Source of the DNA: Candidatus Segetimicrobium genomatis
GTDB lineage: Bacteria; Sysuimicrobiota; Sysuimicrobiia; Sysuimicrobiales; Kaftiobacteriaceae
DNA length: 39,304 bases
Reading direction: 5' to 3'
Assembly: GCA_005882295.1 (NCBI GenBank)
Contig: VBAI01000008.1
Span: forward strand, 1-39,304
Every line of letters begins with the position of its first letter. Within the stretch, counting starts at the first letter, position 1. The position numbers and the translations under genes are program-made. A model generated the notes under the pieces. That model worked only from the letters and a program-made list of their open reading frames with translations, searched no databases and was not told where the DNA came from. Shown here in pieces: positions 25,234-33,899 of the stretch.

Positions 25234-26649
25234 ATGCGTGCGCCCAAAGTAGGCATCCTCACATTCTCCGACGGCAGGCCCCACGTGCACAATGAGCTGC
25301 TGCCTCTGACGCGGGAGTTTCAGGAACGCCTCGCCCGCCGGCTGCGTGAGGCGGGGTGGGACGTGGTCACGGGACGCGATATCGTCTGGACCACCGATCT
25401 GGCGAAGAGCGAGGCGCGGTATCTGGCCGCTGAAAACGTGGAGGCGACGCTCTTTAACTTCGCCATCTGGAGTTTTCCGCATCTGCCGGCGATTGCCAGC
25501 CAGTTCGCCCCCGGGCCCTTCTTGCTGTTCAGCAACGTCAACCCGCAATATCCCGGGTTGGTGGGCATGCTGGCCAGCGCCGGGGCGCTGGACCAGGTGG
25601 GCGCCTTCTGCGCGCGCGTGTCGGGGGACGTGGCCGACGATGTGGTCTTCTCCCGGGCGCTGCAGTTCCTCCGCGCCGCGGTGGCCACCAACCGGCTCCG
25701 GGGCGAGACCTATGGCCTGATCGGCGGCCGCTCGATGGGCATGTACACGGCGCAGAGCCCGCTGGATCAGTGGCGCCGGCAGTTCGGCATCGACGTGGAG
25801 CATGTCGATCAGCTTGAGATCGTCCGCCGGTCGGACCTCGTGCCGGAGGACCGGGTCGAAGATGGGTTCCAGTGGCTGGAGCAGCAGGTCGGCCAGATCC
25901 GGTACGACGGCAAGAAGTTGACGCCGGAGCTGCTGAAGCGGCAGATCCGCAGCTACCACGCGGTGCGCGACATCATCAGCGACTGGCGGCTGGACTTCTG
26001 CGGGATCAAAGGACAGCCGGAGCTGACGGATCACTTCTGCACCATGGACATCGCGGAGGCATTCTGCAACGACCCGTATGACTGGGAAGGGCCGCACGAC
26101 CCCATCGTCTGCGCCACGGAGGCCGACATGGATGGGGCCCTGACGATGGAGCTGTTCAAGCACGTCGCCGGCACGCCGGTGCTCTTCGCCGACGTCCGAC
26201 ACTACGATGCTGCCGACAACGTCTGGGACCTGTGTAACTCCGGACAGCACGCCACATATTTTGCCGGGCGGTCCTTCGATCCCAAGGTGAACCTGCCGAA
26301 AGTGCGATTCTATCCGGAGATCATCTACTTCCCCGCCGGCGGCGCATCGGTCGCGCACATTGCCGCCCCCGGGCCGGTGACGCTGGCCCGCCTGGCGCGG
26401 CGGCAGGGACGGTACTGGATGGCCATCGTGCCCGCCGAGTTCGTTGAGTTTCGCGACGCCGTAGCCTGGAAGAAGGCTGAGGCGACCACCCTGGAGTGGC
26501 CGCACGCGTTCGCGAGGTTCCGGGTGACCCCTGAGGTGTTCCTGGCCTCATACGACAGCAACCACATTCACGGCGTCTATGGCGACTACGTGCAGGAGCT
26601 TCTCTGGATCTGCCGCATCCTGGGTCTGGACTCACACGTATTTGCCTGA
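25234..26649 (+). CDS. L-fucose/L-arabinose-isomerase-family protein (FucI-like)
   Basis: A 471-residue aldose-ketose isomerase-like protein. Glu296 (CATEADMDGALTM) and Asp320 (LFADVRHYD) have the same 24-residue spacing as the Mn ligands Glu337 and Asp361 of E. coli FucI; His444 (SNHIHGVYGDY) is a candidate third ligand. It is about 120 residues shorter than FucI. Members isomerise L-fucose, L-arabinose or related sugars; some act on sulfoquinovose in transaldolase-type pathways (from memory, not shown here). The AraB-like kinase follows after 15 bases. Substrate open. Confidence 0.87.
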   Translation: MRAPKVGILTFSDGRPHVHNELLPLTREFQERLARRLREAGWDVVTGRDIVWTTDLAKSEARYLAAENVEATLFNFAIWSFPHLPAIASQFAPGPFLLFSNVNPQYPGLVGMLASAGALDQVGAFCARVSGDVADDVVFSRALQFLRAAVATNRLRGETYGLIGGRSMGMYTAQSPLDQWRRQFGIDVEHVDQLEIVRRSDLVPEDRVEDGFQWLEQQVGQIRYDGKKLTPELLKRQIRSYHAVRDIISDWRLDFCGIKGQPELTDHFCTMDIAEAFCNDPYDWEGPHDPIVCATEADMDGALTMELFKHVAGTPVLFADVRHYDAADNVWDLCNSGQHATYFAGRSFDPKVNLPKVRFYPEIIYFPAGGASVAHIAAPGPVTLARLARRQGRYWMAIVPAEFVEFRDAVAWKKAEATTLEWPHAFARFRVTPEVFLASYDSNHIHGVYGDYVQELLWICRILGLDSHVFA

Positions 26650-26664
26650 CGGCTTCCCGCGCCG

Positions 26665-28305
26665 ATGCCCAAGCACACCATCGGGATCGACTTTGGAACG
26701 GATTCGGCCCGCGCCGTGCTGGTCGACGTGGCCAGCGGCCGCGTGGCCGCGACGGCCTCGGTGCCTTTCCCCCACGGCGTGATCGATCGCAGCCTCCCCG
26801 GACAGTCCGACCACCTTCCTCCGGACTGGGCGCTGCAGCATCCCGGGGACTGGGTGGCGGCCGCAGAACAGTTGCTGAGGACGATGGCGCAGCACACAAA
26901 CCCCGATGACATCGTCGGCCTCGGGGTCGACTGCACGTCGTGCACGGTGTTGCCGGTTACCGCCGAGGGCACGCCGCTGTGTCTGCAAGCGGACTTTGCC
27001 CGCGACCCGCACGCCTGGCCGAAGTTGTGGAAACATCACGCCGCGCAGCCCTATGCCGACCGCATCAACGCCGCACGCGCCCGCGCCGGCGGTGCGTTTC
27101 TGGAGTTCTACGGCGGGAAGACCTCGTCGGAATGGTTGTGGGCGAAAGGGTGGCAGGTGCTCGCAGAGGCGCCCGCGGTGGCCCGTGCCACGGCCCGCTG
27201 GATCGAAGGAGGAGACTGGATCGTCTGGCAGCTGACCGGCACTGAGATGCGCAGTGCCTGCCAGGCGGGGTACAAAGCCCACTGGCAGAAAGACTCCGGC
27301 TACCCTGAGACCGCATTCCTGCGCGGCCTCGATCCCGCCCTGCCCGAGTGGCTGGAGCGTCTGGCTCCTCCCCATCCAGTGGCCCGGAAGGCCGGGGGAT
27401 TGGTGGGCGCGTGGGCGGCTCGCACCGGCCTGCATCCCGGCACCCCGGTCGCCGTCGCGGTGATCGATGCACATGCGGGGATGCCGGCCGTCGGCGTGGC
27501 AGAGGCCGGCCAGATGGTGGCCATCATGGGCACGTCGACCTGTCACCTGCTGGTCGATCCCCGCCGGTTCGCGATTCCCGGGATTTCTGGGGTGGTCGAG
27601 GACGGCATTGTGCCCGGGCTGTTTGGCTACGAGGCGGGCCAGGCGTCGGTCGGCGATATCTTCCAGTGGTTCGTGCGCAGTGCCGTTCCCGCGCACGTCG
27701 GCACCGGCGACGCGGCGTACGAGACTCTGGCAGCGCAGGCGGGACGGCTGCGGCCGGGTGAGGCAGGCGTGCTGGCCCTGGACTGGTGGAATGGATGCCG
27801 GACCCCGCTGGTCGATGCCGATCTGTCCGGCCTGCTGGTCGGGCTCACGGTGACGACCGAGCCGCACGAGATCTACCGGGCGTTGCTGGAATCGACGGCG
27901 TTCGGCACACGGCGGGTGATCGAGACCTTCGAGGCCGGGGGGCTGACCATCAATGAGGTGCTGGCCTGCGGAGGGCTGGCTGAGCGGAACGCGCTGCTGC
28001 TCCAGCTCACCGCGGACATCATCGGCCGGGAGGTCCTGGCAGCACCGGTGCCGCATGCCTCCGCCGTGGGAGCCGCCATCTACGCCGCCACGGCCGCGGG
28101 TGTGTCGGTGGGTGGCTATGCGGATCTCCGCGATGCGATCCGGCGGATGGGGAGCCGGGAGCGGATCGCGTACCGTCCGCGGACAAGCGAGCAGCGTCTC
28201 TACGAGTCTCTGTACCGCGACTATCTCGACCTGGCGCGCCATTTCGGCGAGGGCGGCACGGCGCTAATGAAACGCCTCCGCCGCCTGCGCGCCGGCTCCG
28301 GGTAG
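26665..28305 (+). CDS. FGGY carbohydrate kinase, ribulokinase (AraB)-like
   Basis: A 546-residue sugar kinase of the FGGY fold. It follows AraB closely: IGIDFGTDSARAVLVD at the start, LGVDCTSCTVLPV, then ADFARDPHAWPKLWKHHAA, YGGKTSSEWLWAK, GTSTCHLL and EAGQASVGDIFQWF. E. coli AraB phosphorylates L-ribulose and several other ketoses. It would phosphorylate the ketose made by the isomerase encoded just upstream. No araD-type epimerase or classical AraA is in the window, so an ordinary arabinose pathway is not complete here. Confidence 0.9.
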   Translation: MPKHTIGIDFGTDSARAVLVDVASGRVAATASVPFPHGVIDRSLPGQSDHLPPDWALQHPGDWVAAAEQLLRTMAQHTNPDDIVGLGVDCTSCTVLPVTAEGTPLCLQADFARDPHAWPKLWKHHAAQPYADRINAARARAGGAFLEFYGGKTSSEWLWAKGWQVLAEAPAVARATARWIEGGDWIVWQLTGTEMRSACQAGYKAHWQKDSGYPETAFLRGLDPALPEWLERLAPPHPVARKAGGLVGAWAARTGLHPGTPVAVAVIDAHAGMPAVGVAEAGQMVAIMGTSTCHLLVDPRRFAIPGISGVVEDGIVPGLFGYEAGQASVGDIFQWFVRSAVPAHVGTGDAAYETLAAQAGRLRPGEAGVLALDWWNGCRTPLVDADLSGLLVGLTVTTEPHEIYRALLESTAFGTRRVIETFEAGGLTINEVLACGGLAERNALLLQLTADIIGREVLAAPVPHASAVGAAIYAATAAGVSVGGYADLRDAIRRMGSRERIAYRPRTSEQRLYESLYRDYLDLARHFGEGGTALMKRLRRLRAGSG

Positions 28306-28431
28306 GGTCCGTACATGGGAGGAGAGTATCGAAAGAATCAGGCGGGGGGAGGTGACCGTCAGGAACGAGTGGAACGCTCAATGCTCACCGACGGTGTGTA
28401 TGTGTGATCCAATACGCCAGGAGGTGAACGT
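28306..28431 (+). promoter_or_regulatory. Leader region before the sugar-binding protein gene
   Basis: 126 bases between the kinase and the binding-protein gene. It holds a strong AGGAGGTGA ribosome site at 28419-28427 and a short open frame (GTG 28352 to TGA 28433-28435, 27 codons, with three Cys) whose stop overlaps the next start. Its only ribosome-like sequence touches its start, so its translation is doubtful. No clear promoter boxes are seen. Confidence 0.3.
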
Positions 28432-29925
28432 GTGATGAGGCGACGCGTCAGTTGGCTGCTGGTGTCGATCTTGCTCCTGCTCCCGTTGGCGGGAGTGACA
28501 CCGGCAGCGTCGCAAGGGAAACCGTTTGACGGCGTGACGGTGAACGTTCTCACCTTTACGGGTCCGCAGATCGCCGAACCCCTGCAGCGACGGGGTCCAG
28601 ACTTCGGGAAATTGACCGGGGCGAAGATCAACGTCATTACGGTGCCGTTCAGCGATCTCTATCAAAAGGTCCTCACGGACGTGGCCACCGGCACCAACAG
28701 TTACCAGGCGTTTGTCTTCGACCCCCAATGGATGGCCGACTTCGTGACGCCGGGTTACCTGGAGGAGCTCACCAGCCGCGTCAACGCCGACAAAGCACTG
28801 CAGTGGACCGACATCATGCCCTTCTTCCGCAACTTCAGCGCCACCTATGGAGGGAAGATCTACACGGTTCCGCTGGATGGCGACTTCCAGATGGTGTACT
28901 ACCGGACTGATCTGCTGCAGCAGGCCGGGCTGAAGCCGCCCCAGACCTGGGCGGACTATTTCAAGATCGCTCAAACCTTCAACAAGAAGGATCTCAACGG
29001 CGACGGGACGCCAGACTTCGGGTCGTGCATCGCCAAGAAGCGAAACGCGCAGTCCTACTGGATGGTGTGGTCCGTCGCCGCGGGGTACCTGCAGGCCAAG
29101 GGCACGCGCGAAGGGTCATTTTTTGATGCCGACACCATGAAGCCGTTGACAAACAACGAGGCATTCGCCGAGGCGCTGCGCGTGTACGTCCAGACAGGGC
29201 AGTACGGCCCGCCCGATGAGTTGAACTGGGATGTCGGGGACTCGCGCTCTGGTTTCGTTACCGGCCGGTGTGCCCTGAGTATCGACTGGGGCGACATCGG
29301 GCCTCTGGCGGTCGACCCCAAGACGTCGAAGGTTCAGGATAAGGTCGGCGCCGTCATCCTGCCGGGCAGTCCCCGCGTGCTGGACCGCAAGACCGGGAAG
29401 CTGGTCGCCTGCACCGTGCAAAAGTGTCCCTACTCCACGGGCGGCGTGAACCATGCGCCGTTCGCCGCCTACGGGGGATGGTCGGGTGCCATCAACAAGG
29501 CCGCTCCGGCCAAGGTGAAGGACGCGGCCTACGCCTTTCTCTCCTACATGAGCCAGCCGGCGCAATCCAGCACCGATGTCACCATCGGGATTACGGGGTT
29601 CAACCCATACCGGCGAGCGCACTTCACGAATCTTGCACCGTGGCTAAAGTCGGGGATGAGCGCAGCTGCGGCGAAGAACTACCTCGGCGCGATCTCGGCC
29701 AGCCTGAATAGCGCCAATATGGTGCTGGACCTACGCATCCCGCAGAACCAGCGGTACCAGCAGATTGTGCTGGACACTGCTATCGCCAAGATGCTGGCCA
29801 AGGAACTCAACATCGACCAGGCGATGAAGGAGATCACCGACGGCTGGGAGGCCATCACCAACGAACTGGGCCGAGATACGCAGTTGAAGGCCTACCGGGA
29901 GAGCCTGGGGATTCCCACGAAGTGA
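28432..29925 (+). CDS. Sugar ABC transporter substrate-binding protein (family 1)
   Basis: A 497-residue exported binding protein. The signal peptide is clear (MRRRVSWLLV, hydrophobic core, cleavage near PAASQG). Family-1 features are TWADYFKIAQTFNKKDLNGDG, VYYRTDLLQQAGLKPP and the C-terminal TDGWEAITNELG. DLNGDGTPD looks like a calcium-binding loop, as in several binding proteins of this group. Start is GTG 28432 or ATG 28435, both behind AGGAGGTGA. Two permease genes follow, with GTGA overlap to the first. Confidence 0.93.
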   Translation: MMRRRVSWLLVSILLLLPLAGVTPAASQGKPFDGVTVNVLTFTGPQIAEPLQRRGPDFGKLTGAKINVITVPFSDLYQKVLTDVATGTNSYQAFVFDPQWMADFVTPGYLEELTSRVNADKALQWTDIMPFFRNFSATYGGKIYTVPLDGDFQMVYYRTDLLQQAGLKPPQTWADYFKIAQTFNKKDLNGDGTPDFGSCIAKKRNAQSYWMVWSVAAGYLQAKGTREGSFFDADTMKPLTNNEAFAEALRVYVQTGQYGPPDELNWDVGDSRSGFVTGRCALSIDWGDIGPLAVDPKTSKVQDKVGAVILPGSPRVLDRKTGKLVACTVQKCPYSTGGVNHAPFAAYGGWSGAINKAAPAKVKDAAYAFLSYMSQPAQSSTDVTIGITGFNPYRRAHFTNLAPWLKSGMSAAAAKNYLGAISASLNSANMVLDLRIPQNQRYQQIVLDTAIAKMLAKELNIDQAMKEITDGWEAITNELGRDTQLKAYRESLGIPTK

Positions 29926-31139
29926 CCGGAGAGGGCAGCACATCTCGAATGTCTAAGGCGGTCGATCGCCCCGGGGCGGAGGAGATCCCCTCCGCCCCGG
30001 GAGCGCGGCGCATCAAGACTGGGGCAGGCTGGGGGGCGGCGCGCCTCCGGGCGGCGGCAGACTGGCCGGCGCGACAGGTGACCACGTCGTTTGTGCTCCC
30101 GGCCGTCCTGTTGCTCTTCTTCCTATCCATCTTTCCGCTGCTAGTTTCGGCCTACCTCTCACTCACCCGCTTCCAGTTTGTGCCTGGTGGGTTCGCATTG
30201 CGGTGGGTGGGCCTGGCCAACTATGGCAAGCTGCTGGTCGGCATTGAACAGTCTCATTTCCTCGGGGTGCCGAAGCCTCCGACGGTAGTGGGATGGCTGC
30301 TGTTCGGCTTGGCGGCGTCCGTCTTGCTGCTTTTCGCGGTGCGAGGGATCACGTCGGCGTCGGGCCGTCGCGGAGTAGTCGGGCGGGCCGCTTTTGCCGT
30401 GGTGGCGGGAGCAGGCATCTGGCTGGCCGTGCGCACGCTCACTCCGGGGGGGTTTCCCGGCACCCTGCTGACCACACTGATCTATGTGGTTGTCGGTATC
30501 ACCGTCCAATACTGGCTGGGGCTGTGGCTGGCATTTCTCTGCGCTCAGGAGGTGGCCGGCCGGCGCTTCTTTCGGGTGGTCTTCCTGCTGCCGATGATGA
30601 TCACGCCGGTCGGCATCGCCTACACCTTTCGCATTCTGATGGATCTTGGGAAGGGGCCGTTTGCCCCTGTGTGGCGGGCGCTGGGCCTGGCGGAGGTCTC
30701 CTGGGCCAACTACGCGTGGGGCGCGCGGCTCGTCGTGATGCTCGGTGACATCTGGCAGTGGACGCCCTTCATGTTCATTGTCTTGCTGGCCGCTCTGGAG
30801 AGCCTGCCTGCGGAGTTGATCGAAGCAGCGATGGTGGACGGCGCCAGCCGATGGCAGCTCTTTTGGAGGATCTCCTGGCCACAGCTCATCCCGGTGACCT
30901 CCACGCTGATTCTGATCCGCATGATCGAGGCGTTCAAGATCATCGACCTGCCCAACGTGCTGACCAACGGTGGTCCAGGTACCGCGACTGAGTCGCTGAC
31001 GCTGCACGCCTTCATGGCCTGGCGCACGCTGGACATCGGCGGCTCGGCCGCCGTGGCCTACATGTTGCTGTTTGTCGTGACCTTCGCCGCGCTGTCGTAC
31101 GTCAATCTGGCGCACCGCCGGCTGGCCGAGGCGGCCTAG
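29922..31139 (+). CDS. Sugar ABC transporter permease (MalF/UgpA-like) with extra membrane segments
   Basis: First inner-membrane permease of the sugar importer. The EAA loop is EAAMVDGASRWQLFWRISWP. At 405 residues it is about 100 longer than the family norm. The extra part is mainly between the first outer loop and helix 2: WLLFGLAASVLLLFAV and AFAVVAGAGIWLAV, joined by a basic loop. GTG 29922 overlaps the binding-protein stop (GTGA); ATG 29949 is an alternative. A 13-base hairpin lies in the first codons (29970-30001). One base before the second permease. Confidence 0.92.
   Translation: MTGEGSTSRMSKAVDRPGAEEIPSAPGARRIKTGAGWGAARLRAAADWPARQVTTSFVLPAVLLLFFLSIFPLLVSAYLSLTRFQFVPGGFALRWVGLANYGKLLVGIEQSHFLGVPKPPTVVGWLLFGLAASVLLLFAVRGITSASGRRGVVGRAAFAVVAGAGIWLAVRTLTPGGFPGTLLTTLIYVVVGITVQYWLGLWLAFLCAQEVAGRRFFRVVFLLPMMITPVGIAYTFRILMDLGKGPFAPVWRALGLAEVSWANYAWGARLVVMLGDIWQWTPFMFIVLLAALESLPAELIEAAMVDGASRWQLFWRISWPQLIPVTSTLILIRMIEAFKIIDLPNVLTNGGPGTATESLTLHAFMAWRTLDIGGSAAVAYMLLFVVTFAALSYVNLAHRRLAEAA
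29970..30001 (+). promoter_or_regulatory. Very stable hairpin at the binding-protein/permease junction
   Basis: A 13-base perfect stem (29970-29982 CCCGGGGCGGAGG with 29989-30001) and loop AGATCC. It begins 45 bases after the binding-protein stop and sits within the first codons of the permease as annotated. Such structures between binding protein and permease genes often protect the upstream mRNA and lower permease expression. Confidence 0.6.
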
Positions 31140-31140
31140 G

Positions 31141-32166
31141 ATGGCACGGGTGTGGCGCGTCCGGCGAGCCCCGACCGCGCTGCCGGCATGGCTGGCGGTG
31201 GTGTTCTACGCCGCGCTGGTCACCTGGGCGGCGGTGGTGCTCTTCCCACTGTACTGGATCGTGGTCACGTCGTTCAAGCTGCCGATCCACGTGTATGCCG
31301 GTCCGGTGTACCTGCCGTTTGTAGACTTCATGCCGTCGCTGCACGCCTGGCGGTATCTCTTTGTCGACCTCCGGAACGATACCCTCCGGCCGTTTGAGAA
31401 CACTGTCATCGTGGCCCTGGTGAGTTCCACACTGGCCCTTGTCCTCGGCACCGGCGCCGGGTACGGTCTGCTGCGATTTCACTACCGGCCGCGCCTCAGC
31501 GCCATCCTGCTGTTTACCGCCACTGCCGTGCTGGTGATCGCGGCAATGGCCGAACGAGTCCACGGATTGGCGGCGATCGGCGGCGGGGTGTTGCTGTTTC
31601 TGCTGGTGCGGGCCGTGCTGGGGCGCAGCGGGCGCACAGTGGGCAACGACGACATCGCGTTCTGGATGATCTCCCAGCGGATGCTGCCGCCGGTGGCGGT
31701 GGTGATTCCCATCTACGTGATGTTTCAGCGGCTGAGTTTGCTGGACACCCGGGCCGCGCTGATCATCACGTATACTGCCGTGAACCTGCCCATCGTGGTG
31801 TGGTTGATGCGCGACTACTTCCGCAACATTTCGCTGGAGCTGGAAGAGAGCGCCGCCATCGACGGCGCGTCACCGTATCGCATCTTCTGGTCGATCGTAT
31901 TGCCGCTGGCCACGCCCGGTCTTGCCGCAACGTTTTTGCTCGTGCTGGTTTTCTCGTGGAATGAGTATTTGTTCGCGTTGTTTCTCACCAGCGCGAACGC
32001 GCAGACCCTGCCGCTGAGTATCGCGGCACAAAACGCCACGCGCGGTCCGATGTGGTGGTACATGTCGGTGCTGATCCTCATCATGATCACCCCCGTCATC
32101 GCCATGGCCATCGCCCTGGAACGCTATATTGCCAAGGGCCTCCTCGTGGGCGCGCTCAAGGGATGA
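31141..32166 (+). CDS. Sugar ABC transporter permease (MalG/UgpE-like) with extra membrane segments
   Basis: Second inner-membrane permease. The EAA loop is EESAAIDGASPYRIFWSIVLP. At 341 residues it is about 55-60 longer than usual. The extra part separates the normally adjacent motifs GYGLLRFHYRP and DDIAFWMISQRMLPP and contains two hydrophobic stretches (AILLFTATAVLVIAAMA and LAAIGGGVLLFLLVRAVL). ATG 31141 follows the first permease by one base; the stop overlaps the aldo-keto reductase start (ATGA). No ATPase gene is in the operon, so a shared MsmX/UgpC-type ATPase encoded elsewhere is probable. Confidence 0.92.
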   Translation: MARVWRVRRAPTALPAWLAVVFYAALVTWAAVVLFPLYWIVVTSFKLPIHVYAGPVYLPFVDFMPSLHAWRYLFVDLRNDTLRPFENTVIVALVSSTLALVLGTGAGYGLLRFHYRPRLSAILLFTATAVLVIAAMAERVHGLAAIGGGVLLFLLVRAVLGRSGRTVGNDDIAFWMISQRMLPPVAVVIPIYVMFQRLSLLDTRAALIITYTAVNLPIVVWLMRDYFRNISLELEESAAIDGASPYRIFWSIVLPLATPGLAATFLLVLVFSWNEYLFALFLTSANAQTLPLSIAAQNATRGPMWWYMSVLILIMITPVIAMAIALERYIAKGLLVGALKG

Positions 32167-33125
32167 TTCGCAGGCCGTTGGGATCCACCGGCCTGCTGGT
32201 CACCCCCCTGTGCATCGGGTGCGGCGCGCTGGCCAGCATGCCCGAGGATTTCGGCTATGCCGTGCCCGAGGCGCAGGCGCTGGCCACGCTGCGCCTGGCA
32301 TTCCAGAGCCCGATCAATTTTCTCGATACCGCCGCGGCCTACGGAGACGGGGAGAGCGAGCGCCGGATCGGCCTGGTGCTGCGGGAACTCGGCGGCCTGC
32401 CCGCCGGCTACGTTGTGTGCACCAAGGCGGACCGCAATCTGCGGACCGGTGAGTTCAGCGGCGAGCAGATCCGGCGTTCCGTCGACCGCAGCCTGCGGCT
32501 GCTGGGGCTGGACCGTCTGGCGCTGGTGTTCTTGCACGATCCCGAACACACCACGTTTGAACGCGTCATGGCCGGCGGCGGGCCGCTGGAGGTCTTGCAG
32601 CGGTTCAAAGACCAGGGCGTGATCGAGCACCTGGGGATCGCCGGAGGGCCGGTCGACCTGCTGCGCCGCTACGTGGACACCAGGGCGTTTGAGGTCGTGA
32701 TCACCCACAACCGCTACACGCTGCTGCATCGCAGCGCAGAGCCGCTGATCGACCATGCCACCAGGATGGGCGTGGCCGTCCTCAACGCGGCTCCCTACGG
32801 CAGTGGCATTCTGGCCAAAGGGCCCGAGGCGTACCCGCGGTACGCGTACCGGGAGGCGGCCACGTCTGTGGTGGAGCGTGCCCGGCGTATGGCCGGCCTC
32901 TGCCGCGAGGCCGGCGTTCCGCTCGCCGCGGCCGCGTTGCAGTTTTCCGTGCGCGATCCGCGGATCGTTTCCACGATTGTGGGTGTGAGCCGTCCCGAAC
33001 GCATCGCGGACACAGTGGACCTGCTCACCCGGCCCATCCCTGACGAGCTCTGGCCGCGGCTGGATACGCTGGCCGAACGGGAAGGGGATCCGGAGGCCGG
33101 CGGCAAGTCACGGGTGCAGAGATGA
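32163..33125 (+). CDS. Aldo-keto reductase (aldose/L-fucose dehydrogenase-like)
   Basis: A 320-residue AKR with the complete tetrad Asp55 (FLDTA), Tyr60 (AAYGDGESE), Lys88 (VCTKAD) and His125 (FLHDPEH). It resembles aldose 1-dehydrogenases of the L-fucose/D-arabinose/L-galactose group, which oxidise free sugars to lactones with NAD(P). ATG 32163 overlaps the permease stop as ATGA; an open frame back to 32052 lies inside the permease and is rejected. Suggests an oxidative branch, or oxidation or reduction of an aldehyde product made by the aldolase. Confidence 0.9.
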   Translation: MIRRPLGSTGLLVTPLCIGCGALASMPEDFGYAVPEAQALATLRLAFQSPINFLDTAAAYGDGESERRIGLVLRELGGLPAGYVVCTKADRNLRTGEFSGEQIRRSVDRSLRLLGLDRLALVFLHDPEHTTFERVMAGGGPLEVLQRFKDQGVIEHLGIAGGPVDLLRRYVDTRAFEVVITHNRYTLLHRSAEPLIDHATRMGVAVLNAAPYGSGILAKGPEAYPRYAYREAATSVVERARRMAGLCREAGVPLAAAALQFSVRDPRIVSTIVGVSRPERIADTVDLLTRPIPDELWPRLDTLAEREGDPEAGGKSRVQR

Positions 33126-33892
33126 CGACGGTCGCCGTGGTGACCGGCGCTGGCCAGGGCATCGGGCGCGCCATCGCCCGCCGGCTCTGCGGTGACGGAT
33201 TTGCCGTGGCGCTGGTGGACCTCAATGCGGGTGGGTTGGCCGAGACGGCAGAGGAACTCGGGCGTGACGGCGCGCAGACGCTGCAGGTGCAGGCGGACCT
33301 GACAGAGATCGGGAACATCGCGCGCGCGATCGACCAGGTCGGGGAGGCGTGGGGCCGCATCGACGCGCTGGTCAACAACGCGGGACGGGAAGTCACCAGG
33401 CCGTTTCTCGAGACCACGGAAGCCGATTGGGACGCGATGCTCACTCTCAACCTGCGGACCGTGTTCTTCGCCACCCAGCTGGCGGCGCGCGCCATGATCG
33501 CCGGCGGCGTACACGGCCGGATCGTCAATATCGCCTCGATCGCTGGCCGTTCCGGGCGGGCCGACCAGGCGGCCTACGGGGCGGCGAAGGCCGGAGTCAT
33601 CAGCGTCACGCGCTCGGCCGCCCTGGCCCTGGCTGCTCGCGGGATCACCGTGAACGCGGTCTGCCCGGGCGTGGTGGACACGGCCATGACACAGCGCATC
33701 CACGACATCCGGTCCAAGATGGCCGGGATCAGCCCGGAGGAGTCCCTGCGGCGCATGATCGCGCGCATCCCCCTCGGGCGCATCGCCAGCCCGGACGACG
33801 TGGCCAGGGCCGTGGCATTCTTCTGCTCGCCGCAGGCCGAGTATGTGACCGGCCAGGCGCTCAACGTCTGCGGCGGGATTGAGATGGACTAG
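33122..33892 (+). CDS. Short-chain dehydrogenase/reductase
   Basis: A 256-residue classical SDR. The nucleotide motif TGAGQGIG is at residues 8-15, NNAG at 85-88, and the catalytic Ser139, Tyr152 and Lys156 are in place; VCPGVVDTAM follows. Asp33 after the second strand (LVDLN) suggests NAD. Probably oxidises a sugar, sugar alcohol or lactone-derived hydroxyl group in the sugar pathway. ATG 33122 overlaps the aldo-keto reductase stop (ATGA). Last gene of the main sugar operon before the repeat. Confidence 0.92.
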   Translation: MTTVAVVTGAGQGIGRAIARRLCGDGFAVALVDLNAGGLAETAEELGRDGAQTLQVQADLTEIGNIARAIDQVGEAWGRIDALVNNAGREVTRPFLETTEADWDAMLTLNLRTVFFATQLAARAMIAGGVHGRIVNIASIAGRSGRADQAAYGAAKAGVISVTRSAALALAARGITVNAVCPGVVDTAMTQRIHDIRSKMAGISPEESLRRMIARIPLGRIASPDDVARAVAFFCSPQAEYVTGQALNVCGGIEMD

Positions 33893-33899
33893 TTGTGTT

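Noticed and set aside
32052-32162. Longer start of the aldo-keto reductase
   Set aside because: The extra part lies within the permease gene, and the family start MIRRPLGSTGL is at 32163 with ATGA coupling.
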